A stretch of DNA of 24,032 bases, taken from positions 1-24,032 of IMG/VR virus record IMGVR_UViG_3300046004_000195; one strand, given 5' to 3'. Of this stretch, positions 1-8,500 are shown piece by piece; the stretch's first letter is position 1, and each line of letters begins with the position of its first letter. This DNA is from a virus. Below the pieces are notes generated by a model. It was not told the DNA's origin. It searched no databases and saw nothing but the letters and a program-made list of their open reading frames with translations. The position numbers and the translations under genes are program-made.

Positions 1-1614
1 GAGCATTGTTTGTCCAAATGCTTTGAAAGTGTTACCGGGCGTTGTAATTGCTTGTTGCTTCATGTAAGAAGTCTTATCCATCTCATCTACTTCACCCATG
101 CCTTGCTCGTTAAATATATCTCGGGCGAATGATACTATCCGATCATACATTTCTTCAAACAACATAGGATCAAATACTCCACCGTTTGATTCTACATATT
201 TTTTAACTGCGGCCATTACTCTTGGTTTTCTACTTGGACTCATATAGCGGCGATTATTATCAATCATGTCTTGGATAATATCCATATAATCATCTTCACC
301 AAACATATCTATATCACCTTTACCCATGCCTTCATCCATTACATCATGTGCGCCATAACTAGCCATTGTGCCAACTTCAGGTCCTTGACCCATTTCACCA
401 ATTGCAGTGAGACCTAGTATTGGCATTTGACCATAGCACTCATCTAAGCCTTCTTTGAACCCGTCGTGATAGTGTCTTGCTTCTTCCATATCATCGTTTG
501 TGCAATTGTATGGCATTTTTCTTAGTGCATGGCTTTTACCTTGAAGTCTTGCAGCTTGTAAATTATGTTCCATGCCTTCTTTAACTTTCTTTTTATCTTT
601 GACAGCTTTCTTCATTGGCTCTTTCTTATTACCGTCTTTATCTATATCTAGAAAGTCTGGTTTGGCAGATTTCTTAGCAAAAGGATTAACACCTTTCTTA
701 GGTGCGTTCCCTTTCTTCTCATCCTTTTCTATATCTTTGGTAACTTTTTTTCCAATCTTTTCAGCCTTGTCATCTTTCTTGACAAAAGGATTTACACCTT
801 TCTTGCCTTCTAATACACCGCGATTAGCAGTGCTTAGTGGACTTGATTGTGCAAAGTACTGTGGAGCTTCAGCCTCATGCATCTTGCTTAATGTCGTAGC
901 AAGTTGTGCTTGCTTTTCTGTCTTAGCAGGATAATCTTCTTTGTGTGCTAAGACTTTTGCTCTGAATTGAGTAGGAGTCATACCGTGAGATTTTGCTTTT
1001 GTGGTGAAGGCGCCCGGATGCTTAATAGCACCCTTGATCCAATTTTCACCATCTTCAGCCATTTGTTGATCAGGCATTAAAGTCAGTTCACCTTTACCAA
1101 TAGATTGTTTAATCTGTTGTGCTAATTGAGCGTTGTCAACTGTACCTAGTGTCTTATCACCTTGTGCAATAACTTGTGTGTTCTTTTGTGGTTGACCTGC
1201 CATTTGTTGCTGTTGTCCGGGCTGTAGTGTTTGTCCGGGCTGCTTAGGCATTTGTGAAGCCGGTTTGATTTCAATTTGATCAGCTTCATTCAATGCTTGG
1301 GTTAATTGATCAAAGTATTCTTTCAAACTATGCTTAGTAGTTTTACTTTTATCCCACTTGGGCAACTTAACATCTTTACCTGTTACACCAAATGCTGACC
1401 AATCAGGCTTGCTACCTGCAGGGGCTGCTTTTGGAGGACGACCTTTGCCACGCTTCACGGCAGGAGGTGCTTGCTTAACTGGGTTACCGTCAGCATCTTC
1501 ATCGTCTTTACGACCGTAACCACCTGGGTCAGCAGTGTGAACTTCACCTGTATCAGTAGTAGTTGTGGCTTCTGATAAATTGTCAAACGATTTTAATATA
1601 TCTCTGAAATCCAT
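1..1614 (-). CDS. Putative head-internal / virion structural protein with AT-hook-like segment (C-terminus beyond window)
   Basis: The frame is open from an ATG at 1614 to the left edge (538 codons, no stop), so the gene is cut by the window. AAGGA lies 7 nt before the ATG. The N-terminus MDFRDILKSFDNLSEA resembles the targeting peptides of T4 internal head proteins and ends in LSE/A, which fits the T4 gp21 prohead protease rule (L/I-x-E before A, G or S); a second LNE/A lies at residues 108-111. Residues 54-62 (KRGKGRPPK) look like an AT-hook. A segment near residue 190 (WIKGAIKHPGAF, then a GMT motif) recurs, from memory, in other environmental T4-like structural proteins. A lysine-rich middle holds two NPF(V/A)KK copies and a DxDxDGN calcium-loop-like motif. 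The acidic, Met-rich C-terminal part has no domain I can name. Packaging in the head and DNA binding are inferences. Confidence 0.6.
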   Translation of the reverse strand, partial: MDFRDILKSFDNLSEATTTTDTGEVHTADPGGYGRKDDEDADGNPVKQAPPAVKRGKGRPPKAAPAGSKPDWSAFGVTGKDVKLPKWDKSKTTKHSLKEYFDQLTQALNEADQIEIKPASQMPKQPGQTLQPGQQQQMAGQPQKNTQVIAQGDKTLGTVDNAQLAQQIKQSIGKGELTLMPDQQMAEDGENWIKGAIKHPGAFTTKAKSHGMTPTQFRAKVLAHKEDYPAKTEKQAQLATTLSKMHEAEAPQYFAQSSPLSTANRGVLEGKKGVNPFVKKDDKAEKIGKKVTKDIEKDEKKGNAPKKGVNPFAKKSAKPDFLDIDKDGNKKEPMKKAVKDKKKVKEGMEHNLQAARLQGKSHALRKMPYNCTNDDMEEARHYHDGFKEGLDECYGQMPILGLTAIGEMGQGPEVGTMASYGAHDVMDEGMGKGDIDMFGEDDYMDIIQDMIDNNRRYMSPSRKPRVMAAVKKYVESNGGVFDPMLFEEMYDRIVSFARDIFNEQGMGEVDEMDKTSYMKQQAITTPGNTFKAFGQTML

Positions 1615-1624
1615 TTTATTTTCC

Positions 1625-2254
1625 TTAACGGTTATATGCTGCGCCAGTCTTTGGCTTTGGTGGCATCTTTATAGTACTCATTGGGCTCTTGTCCCCCATC
1701 TTCTTATCATCTAAATATGGCTTGAACGGGTCAAACGCATCTTTTGTTCTTGTCCCTGCATATGGAATATCAATCTTAGACTCTTTAGCTTGATCTTTGA
1801 TTGATTGTAAATATGAATCCCCGTACGCCTTGCTTGCTGCTTTGGCATCAGGCTGCTCACCCATTTCTTCTTTATCAAGCAATGGGCTATGACTCATTTC
1901 ATTTTGATATCCCGCCTGTTCACTATCAATACTATCATCAAAAGCAGTTGATATCATACGCACCATGTTAACATTGTATCCGCATAACTGAGCAAGTTGT
2001 TGCACCATTGGTTCTGTAGCTGGGTATCTAAACTCAACTTTAATCAATGTAACACTTTCGTTCTCTAAGTTAGGAAAACCATATGGTGATTTCTGTATTG
2101 GAGTACTTTTTGGTTCACCAATTTCCACTGGGTCAAACTTTTTTAGATTGTACTTAAACATGTCTATAAAGTTTTTGTCAATGGTGCCGGCAATTTTGAT
2201 AGTATACTTGTAAGTATGTATACTTTCAACAATGAAATGTTTAAGGCTTCGCAT
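1625..2254 (-). CDS. Putative head-internal or prohead-core protein, 209 aa
   Basis: I place the start at the ATG at 2254, not the longer in-frame ATG at 2332. The 2254 start has an AGGA about 9 nt upstream and a late-promoter motif in front; the longer form would overlap the upstream gene by 47 nt and add a Cys-rich leader. The protein begins MRSLKHFIVES, very like the peptide that targets T4 internal proteins into the prohead, and IVE/S fits prohead protease cleavage after residue 10. After it comes a short alpha/beta-looking region (YKYTIKIAGTID, then LIKVEFRYPAT), followed by a charged tail with a proline-rich, basic end. It sits between the small terminase gene and another protein with a similar leader. 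I do not recognise the mature domain. Confidence 0.6.
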   Translation of the reverse strand: MRSLKHFIVESIHTYKYTIKIAGTIDKNFIDMFKYNLKKFDPVEIGEPKSTPIQKSPYGFPNLENESVTLIKVEFRYPATEPMVQQLAQLCGYNVNMVRMISTAFDDSIDSEQAGYQNEMSHSPLLDKEEMGEQPDAKAASKAYGDSYLQSIKDQAKESKIDIPYAGTRTKDAFDPFKPYLDDKKMGDKSPMSTIKMPPKPKTGAAYNR

Positions 2255-2274
2255 GTTTTTATTCCTGTATATAT

Positions 2275-2282
2275 TATTTATC
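2275..2282 (-). promoter_or_regulatory. T4-type late promoter motif
   Basis: Reads GATAAATA on the minus strand. A start site about 6 nt downstream would leave a leader of roughly 15 nt holding the AGGA before the 2254 ATG. Confidence 0.55.
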
Positions 2283-2285
2283 TTT

Positions 2286-2762
2286 TTAAGTGGATTTTGC
2301 TGCCAACATCTTAAGCAACTCGTTTCTATCAAGTTCTCTACCTTCTCCTATTGGGGTAGCTTCAATTTCCTTGTCCCTACTTGATTCTTTTTGATCCAAT
2401 TGTGCTTTTTTCAACTGTAAATCAATCATCTTTAACTTCTTATTTAGTTTAGCAGTTTTTGCAGTAATAGCATGACCAAGCATAGTTCCAGCAACATTAA
2501 ATATCTCACTGGCATATCTGCTATCCACTTGCATCCCAAGATCAATTAAGTCTTTGTAGCTGCTTGTAGCCATCTCAGCTAATGCATCCATCTCATCATC
2601 TGCGGCTTCTAATCCACGGACTTGAGGTAATGCTTGTTCTATTTTTGATAGACTATCTAATGCTTCAGTGGTTATTTCCTGTGCATTTTCTGGTGTTGGT
2701 TTCGCCAAGGTGTCTATTTCATCTTGCGGCAGTTCAAAAAGTTCTTCTAGTCGTTTCGTCAT
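2286..2762 (-). CDS. 16: Terminase small subunit (gp16-like), 158 aa
   Basis: DNA-packaging regulator that would recognise phage DNA and stimulate the large terminase. The protein is all-helical with an acidic N-terminal third. The central segment at about residues 65-120 (YKDLIDLGMQVDSRYASEIF, then a basic coiled-coil stretch KLNKKLKMIDLQLKKAQL) has the same plan as T4 and cyanophage gp16: helix, an S-x-R-Y/A-x-E turn, then a long amphipathic helix. It ends in a hydrophobic ELLKMLA helix as gp16 homologues do. The length is close to T4 gp16 (164 aa). The large terminase is not in the window. There is no ribosome binding site, and a late-promoter motif lies 6 nt before the ATG. The assignment rests on remembered layout, not on an alignment. 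Confidence 0.65.
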   Translation of the reverse strand: MTKRLEELFELPQDEIDTLAKPTPENAQEITTEALDSLSKIEQALPQVRGLEAADDEMDALAEMATSSYKDLIDLGMQVDSRYASEIFNVAGTMLGHAITAKTAKLNKKLKMIDLQLKKAQLDQKESSRDKEIEATPIGEGRELDRNELLKMLAAKST

Positions 2763-2768
2763 AGAAAG

Positions 2769-2775
2769 TATTTAG
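2769..2775 (-). promoter_or_regulatory. Late-promoter-like motif abutting a start codon
   Basis: Reads CTAAATA on the minus strand, ending only 6 nt before the small terminase ATG. With T4 spacing, transcription would start at or next to the A of the ATG. Confidence 0.45.
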
Positions 2776-2803
2776 TTACTTTCGTGACCCATTTCTAAAA
2801 AGG

Positions 2804-3253
2804 TCATCTTCTTTTTTTTACACTACTAGTAGTATTTGCAAAAATTGAATCTTCACTAATGACCCTAAAAACATAACCGTGCTGTTTGCAATATGCAGTA
2901 GCGGATAGGAATTTAGCTTGGTTAACTATTGCATGTAATTTATCATGTCTGGTTTTTGCTTCAGTCAATGATGTTTGACTTTTTGGTTTTACTTCAACTA
3001 TTTCTGCCTTAATTTGATGTGATTTATTTTCATAAACCACAAAAAAATCAGGAATATATTGATGTATTTTTCCATCTAATGGGCTACGATACGGTATTGA
3101 AATTGATTCACTTGCCCAATGTGTAATATGTTTATTTTCATCTAAAAACATCATAACCCGCATTTCCCAAGACGATCTGTATTTGGGTTTATGTTTACCT
3201 ACATACTTTTGTGGATTTCGGCAAGTATAAGTACCCTGAGCATAATTAGCCAT
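2804..3253 (-). CDS. 4: Head completion nuclease (gp4-like), 149 aa
   Basis: T4 gp4 acts after DNA packaging to finish the head so that the tail can join; the family has a TnsA/PD-(D/E)XK nuclease fold. The length matches T4 gp4 (150 aa). Conserved landmarks are visible: an N-terminal RNPQKYVGK segment, then YRSSWEMRVMMFLDEN (Glu30), WASESISIPY, and GKIHQYIPDFFV. The catalytic set can be read as Glu30, Asp69 of the P-D-F motif, and Glu87-x-Lys89 in EIVEVKP, so the active site looks intact. The gene starts 2 nt after the stop of the preceding small gene and has no clear ribosome binding site, which suggests coupled translation in the tail-head operon. Confidence 0.85.
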   Translation of the reverse strand: MANYAQGTYTCRNPQKYVGKHKPKYRSSWEMRVMMFLDENKHITHWASESISIPYRSPLDGKIHQYIPDFFVVYENKSHQIKAEIVEVKPKSQTSLTEAKTRHDKLHAIVNQAKFLSATAYCKQHGYVFRVISEDSIFANTTSSVKKRR

Positions 3254-3255
3254 AC

Positions 3256-3615
3256 TTATTGCACTATGTTTCGTGCCACTGGTTGATTTGATTTTGGTAT
3301 GATAGCTATGCCATATAATGAAGTTTTGCTTTTAAAACTATTTAGATAGTAAGCAAGAATTTGATTCATTTCCATTTTCTTTGTACCTTTGATTTGGTCA
3401 ATTAATTGTAATACAGGTATCTGTGTTTCTTGTGCTATTCTAAATAACACCGCAGTAAAATTAGCTGCAATATTTTTAGAGGCACAAACAGATACAAAAT
3501 ATGAATATACGATATCATATTCTACAGCATTAACAACTGAATTGAACGCATAAAAAGAATCAAAAATTCTAACTGTTTGATCTAAGTTTGTACGATTATC
3601 TATAATTTGTGACAT
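3256..3615 (-). CDS. Conserved-looking small phage protein of unknown function, 119 aa
   Basis: The protein is mostly helical and ends in an unusual conserved-looking tail (SLYGIAIIPKSNQPVARNIVQ region, residues 98-118). It has no membrane segment, signal peptide or metal-binding motif. It lies between a tube-fold protein and gp4 and is spaced 9 and 2 nt from them, so it is probably co-translated with virion proteins. From memory, small proteins with a similar SLYG...P...VARN ending occur beside tail genes in other environmental T4-like phages, but I cannot give a role. A baseplate, head-tail joining or assembly function is a guess from position only. Confidence 0.6.
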   Translation of the reverse strand: MSQIIDNRTNLDQTVRIFDSFYAFNSVVNAVEYDIVYSYFVSVCASKNIAANFTAVLFRIAQETQIPVLQLIDQIKGTKKMEMNQILAYYLNSFKSKTSLYGIAIIPKSNQPVARNIVQ

Positions 3616-3624
3616 TTTTTTACT

Positions 3625-4830
3625 TTATTGTGGTCCACTCTGACCGGATGTTTGTGAACCCGCGGAAGGATTACCGCCTATCTGTGGAGGTGCAGATAGT
3701 GCTCCTGATAATTTTGCTCCAGCAGTTCCAATTCTACTTTGAATAGCACCAAATATAGGAGTTGCTACATTGACATTTCTATTTGGGGTTTGTCCTACTG
3801 AATTATTTATACCATTGACAACTTCTGATTTTGCAATATTCACTATGTTTGTATTTTTAAATGTATTATATGCCGTGCCATTCGCCGTGTTAGTTTCTTG
3901 TACTATATTTCTATTAGTTTTCAATGTGCCGCCAGCACCGTCAACTAATCCACCTTGACCTAATATCTTTGAATTTGCATCGGGTCTTGCTATAGGGCTT
4001 AATCTTCTATCATAAAAAGCTTCCTCACCAAATCCAGTGACGATATTATCGGGGCTCTTACCATCTATTGCACCTTCATTATAAACTACAGTTTCGTAAT
4101 CCAATGTCATTTGATGTTCCATTGTTCCGTTGCCTTGAGCATAATCATATGTATCATGGCTAAAAGCTGTTATTACAGGATTGATCAATGTATAAGCTAC
4201 AAAATTATGTTGGTTGAAACCAAACACTGTTATATTTTTAAAGAAAGGTATTTTTTGACCAGTTGGATCGCTAGTACTACCTTGATAACCCCAACTTGCA
4301 TTCCCAGTAATAGAAGGTTGATATTGTGTTCTGCTATTGTATGTGGCATCAGTTTCACCTGCGAACCCTCCGCCTCCTGTTAATTGTGATATTGGGGTAT
4401 CTCCTCTTGCTCCGTTAAACACAACTTGTGGTTTTGTTCCATCGGCGTAGTAGTAATTGTAATAACCCTTCCACATTTTTCTAATTGAATTTCCATTATC
4501 ATCATGGAACGTAATATTAACTGGATCGTATTTGATTTTTGTTTGTATCAATCTTTTACGATTATATTGATTCAATGTTGCTACGTCTAAATTAAAGCCA
4601 GGGAGTTTTACTGTTTTAACTAATAGGCCGTAACTAGCCAAATTGAAGTCGCTTGGCAATCCAGTTGGATTAAGTTGAAAGTAAACATGAAATAGAAACT
4701 TAAATTTAGGAGCATTTTCATATGCATTGGGTCTAAATGTTTTACTAGCGTGAGTGTAATCACGAAGGAAAACACTGCCGGAAAATGCTCCGGCAGTGTC
4801 TGTTTGTAAGTTTTGATAAAATCCAGACAT
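3625..4830 (-). CDS. Second tail-tube-fold protein, possibly gp54-like tube initiator, 401 aa
   Basis: Residues 40-260 follow the tail-tube pattern of the gp19 family: KFKFLFHVYFQLNP, then VKTVKLPGFNLDVATLNQYN (the conserved L-P-G turn), then KYDPVNITFHDDNGNSIRKMW, and a closing strand HQMTLDYETVVYNEG. In T4 the paralogue of gp19 that caps the baseplate and starts tube growth is gp54 (320 aa). The larger size and the place just after gp19 make that role plausible. The last 140 residues are low-complexity Gly/Ser/Asn/Gln and look disordered. Alternatives are a second tube subunit or a different tube-fold baseplate protein. There is no ribosome binding site; a CTAAATA motif sits 8 nt before the ATG. 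Confidence 0.7.
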   Translation of the reverse strand: MSGFYQNLQTDTAGAFSGSVFLRDYTHASKTFRPNAYENAPKFKFLFHVYFQLNPTGLPSDFNLASYGLLVKTVKLPGFNLDVATLNQYNRKRLIQTKIKYDPVNITFHDDNGNSIRKMWKGYYNYYYADGTKPQVVFNGARGDTPISQLTGGGGFAGETDATYNSRTQYQPSITGNASWGYQGSTSDPTGQKIPFFKNITVFGFNQHNFVAYTLINPVITAFSHDTYDYAQGNGTMEHQMTLDYETVVYNEGAIDGKSPDNIVTGFGEEAFYDRRLSPIARPDANSKILGQGGLVDGAGGTLKTNRNIVQETNTANGTAYNTFKNTNIVNIAKSEVVNGINNSVGQTPNRNVNVATPIFGAIQSRIGTAGAKLSGALSAPPQIGGNPSAGSQTSGQSGPQ

Positions 4831-4838
4831 GCTAGATT

Positions 4839-4845
4839 TATTTAG
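4839..4845 (-). promoter_or_regulatory. Late-promoter-like motif abutting a start codon
   Basis: Reads CTAAATA on the minus strand in the 27-nt gap between the tube gene and the second tube-fold gene. With T4 spacing the transcript would begin about 3 nt before the ATG at 4830. Confidence 0.45.
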
Positions 4846-4857
4846 TTACGATTCTTT

Positions 4858-5490
4858 TTAGAAAGAACCACCGATACCGGTAGTAATTGAACCAAATGTC
4901 CTTGGTACTTGTGTACCGACCCCTGTACCGAGAGGTGATTGAATTGCGTTATCAAAACGTAAGGTCAATGAAATTGTCACTGCATCGTTTGTAACATAAT
5001 TTAATGTATTATAGTTTGCGGTTTGAACAAAGCAACCATAACATTCCCAAGTTTCTAATACTACCGGAGTACTTGCACCATTGCCACCGTCTAGTATTTC
5101 AATGTTTGTTTGAAACTTGTAGTCTTGACCAGATACCGCACTTGCTTGTTCAACAAAATCCATTTGCTTCTGTAATTGCTGACCAACTAATCTTGACACA
5201 CTGTTTGAAGCATCATCACGAATGTTGATAGCTAATGTTTGCCATGCAGCCTTTCCAGCCAAATACATTGTTGAGTTATAAATATTTATTGGAATTTCTG
5301 TGAACTGTACGTTGGGACGAGAGCAATCAATAACTTGCTTTGTTAACTCTACCGTACTGGTGTCTGCTCCAAAATTCAAAAAATTAACTCTGAATCTGAA
5401 CTGTAGTTTGGGCATTAGTAAGCCCTGATTGCCGCCGGCATTATCAGAGGCGACTGTCATGTTGAACAATGATTGTGAGGCTGTTGCCAT
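4858..5490 (-). CDS. 19: Tail tube protein (gp19), 210 aa
   Basis: Major subunit of the inner tube that sits inside the contractile sheath and conducts DNA into the host. The gp19 pattern is clear: LQFRFRVNFLNFG strand (about residues 28-40), KQVIDCSRPNVQFTEIPI (the conserved turn after strand 2), STMYLAGKAAWQTLAINIRDD, a helical segment, then VLETWECYGCFVQTANYNTL and a closing ISLTLRFDNAIQ strand. It is longer than T4 gp19 (163 aa) because of extra loops and a glycine-rich C-terminus. The gene lies directly after the sheath gene, as in T4, with its own late-promoter motif and an AGGAG about 9 nt before the ATG. Confidence 0.9.
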   Translation of the reverse strand: MATASQSLFNMTVASDNAGGNQGLLMPKLQFRFRVNFLNFGADTSTVELTKQVIDCSRPNVQFTEIPINIYNSTMYLAGKAAWQTLAINIRDDASNSVSRLVGQQLQKQMDFVEQASAVSGQDYKFQTNIEILDGGNGASTPVVLETWECYGCFVQTANYNTLNYVTNDAVTISLTLRFDNAIQSPLGTGVGTQVPRTFGSITTGIGGSF

Positions 5491-5512
5491 TTTATATTTC
5501 TCCTATTAATCT

Positions 5513-5520
5513 TATTTATC
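5513..5520 (-). promoter_or_regulatory. T4-type late promoter motif for the tail tube gene
   Basis: Reads GATAAATA on the minus strand, 22 nt before the tail tube ATG. The predicted leader is short and contains AGGAG. Confidence 0.6.
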
Positions 5521-5532
5521 TTAACTAAACTG

Positions 5533-5552
5533 ATAACCCCCGAAGGGGTTAT
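5533..5552 (-). terminator. Hairpin with UUCG loop after the sheath gene
   Basis: ATAACCCC and GGGGTTAT form a perfect 8-bp stem around TTCG when read on the minus strand, 9 nt after the sheath stop codon. The C(UUCG)G closure is a very stable tetraloop typical of phage terminators. The tail after it is only modestly T-rich, so it may be a partial terminator or an RNA-stabilising hairpin. It probably tunes the sheath:tube ratio together with the promoter that follows. Confidence 0.7.
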
Positions 5553-5561
5553 TTTAGTTTA

Positions 5562-8500
5562 CTATATTCCTGCTATCTCACCTGTGTTTAATACACGAAC
5601 CGGGATGTAGATAAATTCAGCTGCCTTGACTGGTTCAATTGCAACGTCTACCCAAAGTTCATTTCTATCTATTCTTGCTGGTGTGTTGTTACTTTCATCA
5701 CATATTACAAGATAATCATAAATTCCGCGTTTAGCAACTAAATCTACCATCAATGTTTGAATAACCCCTTGAATTTGTTGTCTTGTTAGTGCATCGTTAG
5801 GTTCAAATACGAATGGACGTGCTGCTAATGTTAATTGTCTACGAACATACGCAATTAGTCGTGCAACGTTAGTTCTGTCTAAAGCACTAGAACTATTGAA
5901 ACTTGTCTTGTTGCCATAATTCAACAATCCAATGCCAGTAAAGAATACTAATGGATTGATAAAGTTAATATACAACACATCACGAATACCAATACGTGTC
6001 TTAGTAGTTATAAATTCACCAGTTGCACTATCAATATAACCGATGTTTGTTGCATTGTCAATATTACCTCTACGTGTACCTGCTGCTGCTAACCAAGGAT
6101 AAGCAACTGTATCATTTCTGATAAATGTACGCAACATCATATGACTTGCGGGAACTGCAACTAGATTACCACTTAGATCACTTGTGATACCACTTGGATA
6201 GAACAAACCTAAATATGTATTACGTGTTACACATCCTGCTTCACCTGTGCTTGTAGCACCTGCCGCGTTAGTTGCCCATGCTTGAATTGATGTAGCATCT
6301 GATGGCAATCTCATTGGAGTATCACCTAAGATATAACCTGTATCACCACGATCAGCATTCAACACAACCATATTAGGTTGTAATTCTGGATAACCAGGAG
6401 TAGCCATCAAGTTGAAGAAATTATCTTCATCACGAATGTCATTGTTAGTATCCATTGCTGAACGCAATGATATTACAACCATATTACGTTGCGCCTGACG
6501 ACCCATATAAGGAGCACCATTTGATTGCAATCCACTTTCACTTAACCACGTTGCTGTTTCTACTGGCAAAGTTTGATCAGGGAAATTAATGCCGTTGAAG
6601 TAATTTGCTTGGTATGATTTAACATTGTAACCTGAACGGCGTGTGTTAAATAATAGCATACCTGTTGGGTATAATGCTGCATCAGGTACATCTAAGTCTA
6701 CATAGTCGCTGGCCAATAAGCTAACGATACTTGGAATAGGATCATCAACTACATTTGTGTTGTCGTTGGTTGCCCAACGTGCATCAGCAAACACTACACC
6801 CTTGCTGCTTGTTTGATCAGCGTTGTCTAACAATACCCACATGTCTGTCATGCTTGTTGTATCAAATTCCCAACGACTGATTATTGGATACAGTTCTAAA
6901 TCACTGGTATCAATCCATAGATCACCGTATACTAACGCTGTAGTATCACTTTGAGTTGTTGGTGCAGTTGCAGCAATTATAGGACCAGCTGGATCTGTTG
7001 TGTTACTTCCAGTTGGGGTCGGGAAACCAGTACTGTCATAATTTATATTTTTATAACCATTCCATTGTCCGCCGGATTGAACCATAATGTCTACTTGGTC
7101 AATGACACTCCAGAACCAATTTGTACCTTGTGCAGGAGCTGCTACCGGAGCACCTTCATTTGCTGTAAACACTAGTGGAATCCAGTTACTAACTTGAATA
7201 GAAGTTTTTAGTGAAGATACACCGCTGTAATAAGTTACTGCGGTAACTACACCTGAACTCACTGATACAACTTTTAATAATAAATCATTGGCCGGTGTAG
7301 CTCCTCCCAATAATGCTCCACTAACTGTTATAGTATTACCTACAGCATAACCAGTTCCGCCAGACGCTACACCTGTTCCTATTATACCATAAAGGAAGCC
7401 ACTTTGAATATTTGCATTCACTGTCAATCCTGAGCCAGCACCACCTGTAGTAGCTATGCCATTAAAATCTACACTAGCACCTGAAAGTGGGCCATCGTAT
7501 TGAACAAAAGGAGTAATTTGAGCATCAAAGCCAGCTTGTGTTAGTATGGTGGCAGAACGCCCTTGATTAGCTCCTGCTGTTGATATACGATCATTCATTA
7601 CAATTTCGCCACCTTGAGTATGTACTAATTGCACAGCATCGTCAGTAGTTAACAATGCAGTTGTATAAGGAATAGCAGCAGCTAACCAGTTAGTTACAAA
7701 TTGCAACGGAGTACAATTATTAGGAATAGTAACAGTATATTGACTTGACAAGCTAGTACTATTTGGTATACTGGTTTGAACTGTAATAGTTGCTGTTGAC
7801 AACGTATACGGCAAAGCTATTGTGAAAGCTGTCTCACTGCCGGTTGCCACTGTTGGCCCTGTTGCTGCTCTTTCCCATAAATATATAGGAAAGGTGCTGT
7901 TTTTAAAAGGATAGCTCCAATCGTATTGTGCGTAGACAGTACCTACCGGAATCGCTTGTCCGCCAGTGGCGTCAATAGTAGCATCTGCTGACCAGTTATT
8001 GGTAGCTAATGTTACAGATTTTGCTACAAAAGAACCAGTAACTGCATTATATTCAGAAACAACCGGGGTTAAACCAAGACCTGCATTGCTAGCCTTAATC
8101 CATACTGAACCAGTTGGATGAGGATATGTTTGACTACTTGACCATAACGGCATTTCTGCTGAAGTACCATATACAACTTGAGGTTGATAGTAATTTTGTG
8201 CAGTTAACCCTACATCAGCTAACACTGTGCCTGTGCCAGTAATTCCAAGATATTGATTACCAGTAGTTGAAGGTTGAGTAGATAATAAGACTAATTTACC
8301 TGATACTACCTCCGCAGTAATATAGCTATATCCCAATGAATTGATAGCATTTGCAACACCTTGAACAGTGTTAAAAGGGGATGCAGGCACCGCAACAGTA
8401 GTAGACCACACCCCACTTAAACTAATAATTAAAGTGTCAGTGGCAGTTAATGTAGGGTTAGAATTTGTACCTTGAACAGTTGGCCATTGACCTCGCCATG

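Noticed and set aside
572-934. A 120-residue plus-strand frame near the left edge
   Set aside because: It is antisense to the Lys-rich part of the head-internal candidate. The Phe/Ser-rich product is the expected shadow of Lys/Glu codons.
2255-2332. A longer start (ATG 2332) for the 209-aa protein
   Set aside because: It would overlap the small terminase gene by 47 nt and cover a late promoter and a ribosome binding site that fit the 2254 start.
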